Positions 8,906-18,299 of a DNA stretch of 21,652 nucleotides are shown piece by piece (within the stretch, counting starts at the first letter, position 1; each line of letters starts with the position of its first letter). Below the pieces are notes generated by a model. That model was not told the origin of the DNA. It saw nothing but the letters and a program-made list of their open reading frames with translations, and did not search any database. The translations under genes and the position numbers were made by a program. Source of the stretch: Larix sibirica (taxonomy: Eukaryota; Streptophyta; Pinopsida; Pinales; Pinaceae); NCBI GenBank assembly GCA_004151065.3, contig NWUY0300000515.1, positions 26,272 through 47,923 of the forward strand, given 5' to 3'.

Positions 8906-10450
8906 TGAGGTTTTGGGGGTCGGAATCCACCTTCCTATTGTTGGTTATTACCTTTGTTCTTCCCATTATTCTTCTTCTTAGAGGTGTTCGATTGTGCTTG
9001 TTGGTTATTGGTTGTAGGTTGGGTAGGCATGTTCTATTGAGAAATCACTTTCCCATGAGGAAAAGGGGGAGTTTTAGGGTGTGGCTTCCCTAGAGGGGTT
9101 TACAATGGGCAAGGAAAAGGGTAATAAGGGTTCATGGATGGTGGATTCATGTAGTTGGTAGAAGTACCTCCACACATAACACCACTATACAAAGTTCCAT
9201 GAACATATGGGATCATAGGAGGAGACTAGTACGAGATACTCGTTCCTACATGTGAGGATGAGAGAGAGGGATAGAGGGGCAGTAGGTTGTAGGTGATTTT
9301 CATTGATGGTGTCGTTCAACACTTTGGTTATTACCATATGAGTAACCACTCGAAGGGGGGTGTATGTGGGGTATGGGTTTGGATGGGATGCAATGGAACA
9401 AATGACACCATCCACAACATGGGATGCCCCTGTCGGATCCTTCTGGGAGGAGTTTCCTTTAGGAGAAACAAGGATGATCATGTATAAGTAATTGGACTGT
9501 GCGTAAATGAGGTCGTACTGTTAATACTTAAGGATGGATTATTCTTTGTTCTATGGGTCCTTAGAGGCCACATCTTTAGATATCACGAGGAGGATAGATT
9601 TTAAGACCTAGTTTAAAAATATACGATCTTCAAGCTTAATCTTACAAAGACTTCGACATTGATGCCATTCATGGACATGATTCATGATATGGGTGGAAGA
9701 GTTCTGGTGGCATGATAATATGATTTATACTCCCTCATCATAATGGATAGGCAACTGGAAGAACATCAAAAAAGTGGAGGCCAAGGACACATCATTGGTA
9801 TGTGTCCCATAGGGATGGAAATGTACCACTTGGTTGCGACACTAATCAAGGTTCTTTGAAATAGACGTAACCTGGTAGGATCGTCTATAATGTTATTGGA
9901 GGAGCACCATAGGTGGAAAGACAAGATGTGGTTTTGAGGATCCTCTCTTTCCTTCCCATCAAACTGATGGATTCCCGAAGGTATTTCAGTAGGCATGGGA
10001 GGCCATGCATGATGATGATGTTTAGGATCATTGGTTAGTATCACTAAATCTAGGATGTTGATACTAGCCATGAATGGAATAATCACAATAAGATACAAGA
10101 TGGAGGGGCCTCAATGTTGTTGGTTGTAGCTCCACTGGTGAATCCACCACTAGTGGTTCCTTGTCTAGAAAGAGGGATGCTTGCACCACCAAGAGTGGAG
10201 ATGCTAGTGATAGGTGTGCCGGTGAAGGTGGGAATAGTCCCATCCATGGTACTGATAATTCGAGGAGATGAAGGTGATCCTGACTGTGAGGAGTTAGAAT
10301 AAGATGACTTGGAGGAGTGCTTCGGTGATCGTGAAATATGTTGAACTCGAGTGCAGCTAGTGGAACCAACAATGTGGTTTAAGAAACTGTACAAAGGGGG
10401 TTGGCCCTGAAGTTTGCAAGAGTGCTTTAATGCCCCATATGTGACATTTA
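8906..10450 (-). pseudogene. Ty3/gypsy-type gag pseudogene, copy 1
   Basis: Gag proteins coat the RNA of LTR retrotransposons in cytoplasmic particles. Minus strand 10098-9766 encodes a capsid-type domain with 'FDGKEREDPQNHI', 'FHLWCSSNN', 'RLRLFQRTL' and 'ATKWY', the usual gag order. The reading frame then changes near 9790-9770 and continues with 'QLPIHYDEG' and 'HVHEWHQCRSLCK' down to about 9530, with stops at about 9737 and 9625. Upstream (10394-10100) is a Ser/Thr-rich N-terminus. Downstream (9481-8906) is a Pro/Asn/Gln-rich tail. No protease or reverse transcriptase follows. It is related to the copy at 13540-14400 (roughly two-thirds identical by eye). It is dead because of frameshifts and stops. 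Boundaries are approximate. Confidence 0.85.
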
Positions 10451-10783
10451 GTAATTAAACCCTAATGAGAATTACCGTAGAACTTGTAATTGTTATTTAT
10501 TGTTAGACTTAGCTAAATTGATGAATATTTTTGTTATGTGAACATATAGAACTTCTTCTTATGTATGAATAGTAAACGGAAATTATTATTTTATTTTAGT
10601 AATGGGGATGATTATGTATGTAATTTGATTATGCATATTGGAAGTGAAAGGTGGTACCTTGATATTAGTTAAACCTATACATGGAATATAAACAAATGTA
10701 ATGTGATGCAAAAGAACATACTTCGTTATTTCAATATCAGTTTCTGAAATATCTTATTACTTGAAATAGTTGGATATATTTAT
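10451..10783. other. AT-rich stretch before the gap, nothing recognised
   Basis: Similarity between the two minus-strand gag copies fades near 10450. From there to the N run the sequence is AT-rich without coding signal. Confidence 0.5.
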
Positions 10784-11529
10784 NNNNNNNNNNNNNNNNN
10801 NNNNNNNNNNNNNNNNNNNNNNNNNNNNNNNNNNNNNNNNNNNNNNNNNNNNNNNNNNNNNNNNNNNNNNNNNNNNNNNNNNNNNNNNNNNNNNNNNNNN
10901 NNNNNNNNNNNNNNNNNNNNNNNNNNNNNNNNNNNNNNNNNNNNNNNNNNNNNNNNNNNNNNNNNNNNNNNNNNNNNNNNNNNNNNNNNNNNNNNNNNNN
11001 NNNNNNNNNNNNNNNNNNNNNNNNNNNNNNNNNNNNNNNNNNNNNNNNNNNNNNNNNNNNNNNNNNNNNNNNNNNNNNNNNNNNNNNNNNNNNNNNNNNN
11101 NNNNNNNNNNNNNNNNNNNNNNNNNNNNNNNNNNNNNNNNNNNNNNNNNNNNNNNNNNNNNNNNNNNNNNNNNNNNNNNNNNNNNNNNNNNNNNNNNNNN
11201 NNNNNNNNNNNNNNNNNNNNNNNNNNNNNNNNNNNNNNNNNNNNNNNNNNNNNNNNNNNNNNNNNNNNNNNNNNNNNNNNNNNNNNNNNNNNNNNNNNNN
11301 NNNNNNNNNNNNNNNNNNNNNNNNNNNNNNNNNNNNNNNNNNNNNNNNNNNNNNNNNNNNNNNNNNNNNNNNNNNNNNNNNNNNNNNNNNNNNNNNNNNN
11401 NNNNNNNNNNNNNNNNNNNNNNNNNNNNNNNNNNNNNNNNNNNNNNNNNNNNNNNNNNNNNNNNNNNNNNNNNNNNNNNNNNNNNNNNNNNNNNNNNNNN
11501 NNNNNNNNNNNNNNNNNNNNNNNNNNNNN
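10784..11529. other. Assembly gap (746 N)
   Basis: A continuous run of N occupies these positions; single N bases also occur at 8901 and 13386. The gap lies between retroelement fragments, as expected where repeats defeat assembly. Open frames spanning it are artefacts. Confidence 0.99.
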
Positions 11530-12004
11530 GAGTACAATAGTATGTGTGATTAGTACAATATTTTTTAGTAAATTAGGTTGAAATTAAATAAATTTTTAAG
11601 CATACATATATGAGTACGAGATGTTGATGTGATAGATATGCTTTATAGCTTAATAGGTTGTTGAAATATTATAGTTGTACAAGAATGTGTACTAGTTAGC
11701 ATTACAAATATTTAAGGGAATATTAATGTGTGTCCTCATTGAGCTCTTAAATATATAATATAATGCACAAAAATATCTTTGTAGATTAATTAAGTTACGT
11801 ACATGTCGTATTTAATTCATCTTGTAAGCAAATAAAATCAATGAATATTTTATTAAATGATATGCATAATATTTCAATAAATGTATAGGGGTATTAATGT
11901 GATAGATAGGTTGTTAGTGTTGCATTTTGAAATTGTTGGGTAGAGTTGTCATTTCATTTAAAGTATTAGCGTATAGGAGAAAAAGTTTGACTATTATTGA
12001 ACTT

Positions 12005-12170
12005 GTTTAAATATTATTTTAAAGGTAAGTTGGGAATTGTTATCTTGAATCAATTGAATCATGGTTGAAAAATATATTAATTTATTGGTTTAAATATTAT
12101 TTTAAAGGTAAGTTGGAAATTTTTTTTGAACCAATTGAATCATGATTGAAAAATATATTAGTTTATTAGT
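12005..12170. repeat. Tandem duplication, 83-bp unit, two copies
   Basis: Units start at 12005 and 12088 with 'gtttaaatattattttaaag' and continue through 'gtaagttgg', 'aattgaatcatg(g/a)ttg' and 'aaaaatatatta'. Confidence 0.9.
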
Positions 12171-12262
12171 TTATTGAAAGAGGCGTGGTTGTTTTATATT
12201 ATTTATTGAAAGAGATTCTGGTTGATTGATATATATGATTTTATGGAAAGAGGTGAGGGGAG

Positions 12263-12420
12263 GTTTTTTTGGGGGGAAATAGAGAAAGAAGTTATAGGAT
12301 TTTGAGGGAAATTTGGACAAAGGTTGGATGAGAGAGGAGGATTTTTGGGGGGGAATAGAGAAGGAAGTTATAGGATTTTGAGGGAAATTTTTCTGGACAG
12401 AGAAGTTGGGAAGTGTTGGG
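12263..12420. repeat. Tandem duplication, about 76-bp unit, two copies
   Basis: Both units contain 'tttttgggggg', 'aatagagaa(a/g)gaagttat' and 'aggattttgagggaaatt'; 'gttatagg' recurs at 12291 and 12367. Confidence 0.9.
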
Positions 12421-12530
12421 TGAGTTTAAAAACTCATAGAAGATACATAGCTTATTGTGCATTACTATTTTGTTCCGTGGGTGGTCCTTGAGCACTGAGG
12501 GCTAGGAAGCCATTTGGATGGATTCTTGGG

Positions 12531-12745
12531 TCTAGGAGCTGGTTAAGATCCTAGTTGGCTGGGATGTAAAACCATGTTCCACTTTGGAGAAAGTGACTCA
12601 ATCAATTCCATGCTTGCTGCATAACTCTACATAACTTGGGGCTAGGAGCTGGTTAATCTCCTAGTTAGCTGGGATGTAAAATCGTGTTCCACTTTGGAGA
12701 AAGTGACACAATCAATTATGTGCTTGCTGCATAACTTCAGAGGAT
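12531..12745. repeat. Tandem duplication, 110-bp unit, two copies
   Basis: Units start at 12531 and 12641 with 'ctaggagctggttaa'. They share 'tcctagtt(g/a)gctgggatg', 'gttccactttggagaaagtg' and 'gcttgctgcataact'. It lies about 200 bp before the LTR end, in what would be R/U5. Confidence 0.9.
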
Positions 12746-12929
12746 TCGCCTCATTCACTGAGAGAGGTATTCTTCTGGTTAAATTTAATAGTTTTAAGAG
12801 TTGTTCTTCACTAAAATTATGATGTTGACTATGCTATAAAAATTAATTATTATTACTGTAAGTTAAATTTCTCTGTGGAAGCTTAGTACAAAAATTGTTA
12901 AATGAAATTAGAAAAGTGGCTGCTACATA

Positions 12930-12940
12930 TGGTATCAGAG
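12930..12940 (+). other. Primer-binding site, initiator-Met tRNA type
   Basis: TGGTATCAGAG matches the start of the common plant retrotransposon primer-binding site complementary to the initiator methionine tRNA 3' end, and it follows a 'ctaca' terminus with two spacer bases. About 190 bp downstream the sequence breaks into an A-rich tract, so no gag follows. Confidence 0.6.
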
Positions 12941-13084
12941 ATCTAGTTCCAAATATGAAACCATAGGGACTACTTCAAATTCGTGAACCAAAACATAAAT
13001 TAAATGAAATGTTTATTGAAATTGAAATGGAACTGAATTTTGGTTTGAAATTAAATGCATGTACATAGAACATAACATAATAAA

Positions 13085-13141
13085 AATCTAAGTTTAAGTG
13101 AATAAAATAAAAAATAAAAATTAAAAAAAAAAAAAAAAAAA
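13085..13141. repeat. A-rich tract ending in a 19-base poly-A run
   Basis: Mixed A/T text becomes an uninterrupted A run at 13123-13141. It could be a retroposon tail or simple-sequence expansion. No target-site duplication was recognised. Confidence 0.6.
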
Positions 13142-13539
13142 TTTATTTGAATCTTAAATTTCATTTGAATTTTTTAAATTTGTTAAGTTTGTTATTTTTA
13201 TTTTAAGTTTTATGTTAAGTGTTTAATGGTTTGAGTTTGGCCTTGCCATGACTGCCTACAGGCTGCCACAGTGGCAAAGTGGCTAATCCCAAGAAACCCA
13301 AATTGTAATTGAGAAATAAAGCTAGCATAATAGAAAGCAGATAGGTAGAGCAAAAAGAGAACCACAATTGCAATTTGCAGCTAGGNTTCTTGCTAATTCT
13401 TCTCTGCAATTAACAGTGTGAAATTGTGAGGTTTGTTCAAGCTTAGTGATCTACCCCTGTGGAATTTCACAGGAACATCGGGGACGATCATATAAAGGTA
13501 ACCAAATTGAGCATAAATACGGTTATATTTCTAAGCTTT
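13142..13539. other. No gene recognised; contains a small hairpin
   Basis: The hairpin 'tgccac-a-gtggca' is at 13264-13276. No coding similarity was seen. The right edge near 13540 is where similarity of the minus-strand gag copy 2 stops, so it is a truncation or insertion junction. Confidence 0.5.
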
Positions 13540-14400
13540 AAGGATTTACTCCTCTTTATTTTGTGGGAGTTCTAAGGAAATGTCCTTATCTAGGGAGGGG
13601 AGAAAGGATTTTAGGAACTAATCTAAGAAGATACAATCATCTAGCTTGATCTTACAAATACTTCTGCATCGATGCCACTCAAGGATATGGTATGTGATAT
13701 GGGAATATGAGGTTAGACGACATGATAATAGGATCTTGACTCCCTCTTCATATTGGATAGGTAACTAGAAAAAAAGTCAAGAAAATGGAAGCTAGGGATA
13801 CAAAGTTGGGGTGTACCCCATGGGGATACTCGATAATTCCATTTTGTGGATACTCCAATCAAGGTACTCTAAAACAAACATAACCAAATGGAATTATTTT
13901 CAATGCTATTGGAGGGGCACCATAGATAAAAGGACATAATATGGTTATTTAGTTCCTCACATGCATTCCCTTCAAACTTAGGGATGTCAGGGAGTTGGGT
14001 AGGCATTTGATGCCATGAAGGATCATGTCGAATGGGATCATTGATTAGCCTCAGTAGGTTGGGTATATTGAGACTAGACATGAAAGGGAGGCTTGTAGCA
14101 GGAAGTAGGGTAGAGGATCTAACATTGACATTGGCATTGGCACCACTAGTGGAAACTCCACTGATGTTTCCTCTATTAGAAACAAGGATATTGCCATCCA
14201 TATTTTCGTATGGACTATAGGGATGGGGAGAGGATGGAAATATAGGTTGTGATGAGCCTATTTCTAATTACTCCTACAGGCAGTTAGAATGGGAAGGAAT
14301 ATGCTGGGATGGTAGGCACTAAGATGGACCAATGTTGCAACCTAAGAGCCTATATAGATGAGGGAGGCCTTAAAGTCTCTGAGAGTACCTCAGGGGAGCT
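13540..14400 (-). pseudogene. Ty3/gypsy-type gag pseudogene, copy 2 (truncated)
   Basis: Minus strand 14201-13869 encodes a gag capsid region with 'DPIRHDPSW', 'IPKFEGNACEELNNHIMSF' and 'LWCPSNS', then a stop at 13871-13869 inside the 'LCLF-STL' motif. The frame continues with 'TKWN', and after frame changes near 13810 and at the T7 run about 13775 it gives 'ILEWHRCRSICKIKLDD' down to a stop near 13545. The same blocks occur in the same order in copy 1, so both derive from one family. The Pro/Gln tail present in copy 1 is absent. A minus-strand LTR end and primer site lie about 1.6 kb upstream, so this may be the gag of that element. Confidence 0.85.
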
Positions 14401-16029
14401 ATGATGACATGATATAAGGTGAACAATCCAACTATGAAGCTCTAGAACAAGGCTAATGTAAGAAATTCTCCAATAAATAATATCAACTCTATAAATGGTG
14501 CTAAATCAAATTATAGGTGCAATGTGGGTGTATCAAGTGATCTAATATAGGCAAAGAGCGAAAAATGAAAACAACACCCTATAAAAAGAAAAGACACACT
14601 AGCCCTATAAGAAGAACTACACCAACCAAGTATAATAAAAAGAAATTTTCCTCAAATATTTTTTGAACAATGCGGTCTCAAGTCCATTACTGAAAATAAG
14701 TATAAATATGAACAAGGGTTTTCAAACACTAAACTCAGATAGGGGAAGCAATCCTACCAAGCCAATGAGTGAAGATTGAATGGGATAGTTATAGAGAAAT
14801 TCATTGGGGGAAACTCCATTTGAATCGCAACTATCTGCCCTAGGTTTCCTCCCACCTACAAGAGCCACCTCTAGGTAAGACACCTAATAGAATGGTCACT
14901 AGGTTACCTCATTCTCAAACATGTCCAATAGGTTTCATGTATCTTTGGCTAAAGGCAACGATCTAGATGATCTTAAGAATTTGAAAGTGAAGGTGCCCCA
15001 ATCATCCCTCCGGTTCTAGTCTTGGTGCGTACCACCCAAAAAGGATGGGCCTACTAACAAACTAGTTGTGATTGTGTCCAATAGTAGAGGATTTTGGTTC
15101 CCTAAAGAGTCAACCACTATGTCTCAAACGTATAGTTACTAGGGGGAGTTTTTTCGATTCCTATCCCCAAAATCCTAACCTAGCTACAAAATTATTTTGG
15201 CCCTCAAGTGAGGGAATTTAATGTGTTTAGATTAGGGTTGATTTTAGTCTCCACTTGGGGTCATGAACCAAGTGATATTTAGTTCAAGGCGTGAAAGGTG
15301 TGTGCATAAGTGGTGTGTACAATTAGAATGTGTAAGTGACAAGGAAATGTAAAATCTTGTATAATAATAGAATGAGAAGTAAGACAATTCCAATACTAAA
15401 CTAATGATGTCTTCCTTGAAATAAATCTACGATTTCTCAATAATAGAAAGGATCACAATCAAGCAACTAACAATTCCAAGTGTTCATGTAAACAATATAT
15501 CTAACTCACAATGGATCCGTAAAGAAAAGGGAGAAGGCTTTAAACCAACAAGAGAACTTGCTTTAAACAAATCCAAAATGTCAACTAACAACTATGATAT
15601 TTCGATCTTATCTTCACCTACATCATTTAAAAGGAGAAATAATTAGACACTACAGCAAGAAATCAGGCTATAAATAGTAAAAAAAACACTACAAATAGAC
15701 CCAAAATAGAAAACCAAAAGGTGAAGGTGGAATCAACTGCAAAATGTGCAAAAATTAGGGTTTGAAATCATGTCACGACTTTCAAAGAGAAAGAAGTGAC
15801 CAAGGTTGAAATATCTCCCTTAAAACCTACAACCTTGAGTTGAGATAGTTGGAAACTGTGCAACGTGCTTTTGGTCATGGCCAAAAATCAATAGTTTTTT
15901 ACCAGATAACCTATTAATGACTATATGAGAGTAAACATCAAGCAAACACAACTAGATCCTAATGAGAAGCACTTGAAAATGTGGTTGGAAATGACACTCT
16001 AACACAACCAAGGATGGATCGTGGATCCA
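14401..16029 (-). other. Probable untranslated leader between primer site and gag copy 2
   Basis: About 1.6 kb without a recognised protein in any frame, lying between a minus-strand primer-binding site (16047-16030) and gag copy 2. Long leaders are common in plant gypsy-type elements. A nested older fragment cannot be excluded. Confidence 0.45.
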
Positions 16030-16031
16030 TC
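16013..16031. other. Perfect palindrome next to the primer-binding site
   Basis: 'gatggatc' (16013-16020) and 'gatccatc' (16024-16031) are perfect inverted arms around 'gtg'. It overlaps the 3' side of the minus-strand primer-binding site by two bases. Confidence 0.7.
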
Positions 16032-16047
16032 TCCATTATGGTCACCA
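16030..16047 (-). other. Candidate primer-binding site, degenerate Arg-tRNA type
   Basis: Minus strand reads TGGTGACCATAATGGAGA. By eye 12 of 18 positions fit the Arg-tRNA-type site TGGCGACTCTGCTGGGGA that I recall from plant gypsy-type elements. It follows '..cacaca' plus eight bases, consistent with an LTR ending in CA at 16056. Confidence 0.45.
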
Positions 16048-16055
16048 AAATCTAT

Positions 16056-16800
16056 TGTGTGTGATTTCTCAGACATGTGTGCAAAAGAGAACAAACCAAG
16101 GGGTTTTTCAATACTCGATAGTTGATTCAATAGGGAAAATGCAACAACAAAATTAAACTAAACAATCGATCCAAACTCTTCAAATCACAATACAAATATA
16201 GATCATCAAAACAACATGTAAGGAATCAAAGAATGTGTTTCAATGTTATTACAAAGAAATTTACAGAGTCTCACCTTAGTATATTGTAGAGGATATGGGG
16301 CCTCCACAGTTGTCCAAGGAAAGTTTTTTCGCGCGGCCCCTTTTGGGACCTCCAATCTCTATCCAAATGTCACAAATGGATCTCCTCAATGGAATGAATA
16401 GAAAGCATAAAGTGGTATCTTTCTATTTTCAGAGTAGAGTGATGGTGTGTTTATGATATGGAAATTGTGTGTATGGAATGGTGACACTAAGGGATTTTTA
16501 TAAGCACAATAGTGGTCAAGAGAAATATCTAGATCCAATGTGTATGTTATCCATCTTCTTGATTGCTTAGTGGAGAAATTAGGGTTTTGGAAGCTAGATC
16601 TGTTATTAGTTTTGGACCACATCAAGGGTTGTGTCCACTTTTGGCCCCTACTTCATTAGGGAAGTGGGAAATAATAAAATTTTGTTTGAAAATAAATAAA
16701 AAAATCCTAGGTCGCACCTTTTGGGGCAATAGTAGTGACTTGGGACACACTTTTCGAAGGAAAAGCAACGACCTTGACTTTTAATGGTCAATTTCATGGT
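16056..16800 (-). mobile_element. Probable 5' LTR of the minus-strand gypsy-type element
   Basis: The LTR's 3' end is placed at 16056 (..CACACA) just before the primer site. On the minus strand TATAAAAA lies at 16502-16495 and is followed by about 440 bp of non-coding R/U5-like sequence. The outer end could not be fixed; 16800 is only a guess, and no second LTR is seen. Confidence 0.5.
16495..16502 (-). promoter_or_regulatory. TATA box within the minus-strand LTR
   Basis: TATAAAAA is read on the minus strand, about 440 bp upstream of the LTR end, a typical position for an LTR promoter. Confidence 0.5.
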
Positions 16801-17289
16801 TTGACTTTCAATTTTGGGGAGTTTTGTCACTTCCTCAAGTCATATGGAGGGAATGAGATGGGAAAATGGAGTTTATACTATCGATGATGATGTATAATGA
16901 TGATGAAGTTGTGACATGGTAGGTGAACAATTTTTTGCTATTAACAAAAGTACAGAGAATGGATAGAGATGGTGATTTCTGATGGCTATAACTTTTAGCT
17001 CATAGGTAAAAATTCAGCATGGGTATAGATATTGGAAATCTAATATAGAGGATAATAAGTCTACATATTTAAACCATGGAGAAGCACTTCATGTCTTTTT
17101 TGAAATTGGGAATAAAAAGTATTGTAGCCTTGACTGACCAAAATATGTAGTTTTCCAAAATGCACATATAGAATTATTTTCTCTACAAACTTTGGAAAAT
17201 AAAATGTATCTAAAAAATTTAGTTATATGAACACCCTTCATATACATTATTGCATTAGATATAATTAAAAGATAAAAAATCATGTAAAG
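16801..17289. other. No gene recognised
   Basis: Non-coding sequence between the minus-strand LTR and the plus-strand gag pseudogene. A minus-strand open frame of 97 codons overlaps 17089-17382 and resembles no known protein. Confidence 0.5.
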
Positions 17290-18299
17290 AAGGACAAAGG
17301 AAGATGGACGGATTCCATATAGCCATGACGAAGAAGTTAAAGGCCTAATGGGAAATGAAGAGACATATTCTAATGGGCACATAGAAAGGATTGATCCATT
17401 GGATATTTTAGAAATAATGAGGAGCCTAAATACAGAAGTGTAGGGCTGGAGAGAAAATAATGAGAGAATTTTGAGAGCTCAAGAGAGCCATAACCAAGTA
17501 CACATTCAAATACTGCAAATCTTGAATCAATTGCAGATGCAAATGAGGATGGAATCAGATTCAAGCAATGAAGAAGAAGGCACAATATATTCAAAGAGTG
17601 AATATTGTGGAATACCTACGCATTCAAGAAGTGAAACTCGATCTAAAATACCTCACTATTTACCATCTCCTTTAGCATGAAGGTTTTTCACATCTAAATA
17701 ATTAATGAGTAGTCCATAAATGTCTCCAATTAGACATCAAAGAAGAAGAAATGAACATGATAATTTACTTACAAGGGGAAGTACGTAATATTAATCCACC
17801 AAATTTTGATGGTGAAAACAAAATGGGAGAGGATATCGAAGCTTGGTTTCTAGGAATAAGCAGGTGTTTTAAATTGCATAATTACTCATACAATCTGAAA
17901 GCTAGAACTGTTATATAAAATCTACAAGGAAACGCTTCTATTTGGTGAGACTAGCTAAAGAAAGTTAAGTACGCCGACAAGAAGAATATCTATTGGAGGA
18001 ATTTTAAGAAGTATTTCTAGAAAAACCATATTTTTTAGCACTACCATGACAAAAATATGTGGGAGTTCCTTGAACTCAAATTGGGAAACATGACTATGGA
18101 GGATTATGAGATAAAGTTTCTAAAGATGTTGAGGTATGTTAAGTATATTAGATATGAGAAGGTGAATATACAAATATTTATAAGTAGCTTACCTTCATTC
18201 TTTTTTGTTCCTTTTTTTAAGAAGACAAGAAAAGGTGGAATAAGAGAAGACCAGGGAAGGAAGTGCAGAAAGGAAATGGAAGTTGTGGAAAAGAGGTAA
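17290..18299 (+). pseudogene. Ty3/gypsy-type gag pseudogene with coiled-coil-like N-terminus
   Basis: The N-terminal part (about 17310-17680) is rich in Glu, Gln, Asn and Leu, with a likely coiled coil ('LQILNQLQMQMRMESDSSNEEE') and an acidic/Ser linker; it ends at a stop after 'LPSPLA'. After a frame change the capsid domain runs from 17787 ('INPPNFDGENKMGEDIEAWF') through 'NLQGNASIW', 'YWRNFKKYF' and 'ELKLGNMTMEDYE' to 'ISSLPS' near 18200. Five stops fall in this frame at 17916, 17946, 17952, 18018 and 18036. After about 18200 a Lys/Arg-rich tail follows directly, suggesting an internal deletion. No zinc knuckle or pol was seen. It belongs to a different gag lineage from the minus-strand copies. 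Confidence 0.85.

Larger units (their letters stand above)
11530..12927 (+). mobile_element. Probable LTR (5' LTR end) of a plus-strand retrotransposon
   Basis: The stretch is non-coding and ends in '..gctaca' just before a primer-binding site at 12930, the arrangement of an LTR 3' boundary. The left end is not identified and may lie in the N gap, so the start given is only the first sequenced base. Three successive tandem duplications fall inside (12005, 12265 and 12531). A paired second LTR is not visible in the window, so the call rests on the primer site and context. Confidence 0.45.

Noticed and set aside
8880-8912. Primer-binding site near 'caattaattgata'
   Set aside because: Alignment with the initiator-Met site is poor, the base at 8901 is N, and the region seems to be the tail of the minus-strand gag.
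9185-9487. Overlapping open frames of 98 codons (minus) and 64 codons (plus) as separate genes
   Set aside because: The minus one is better explained as part of the degraded gag tail; the plus one is its antisense shadow.
10064-10394. Three overlapping Ser/Thr/Pro-rich open frames as a separate gene
   Set aside because: One frame is the N-terminal part of gag copy 1 and the others are shadows of its low-complexity sequence.
10737-11540. Long open frames of 256 and 266 codons
   Set aside because: They are made almost entirely of N and are artefacts of the gap.
13085-13141. Poly-A tail of a LINE or processed pseudogene
   Set aside because: No upstream coding remnant and no target-site duplication were recognised; simple-sequence expansion is equally likely.
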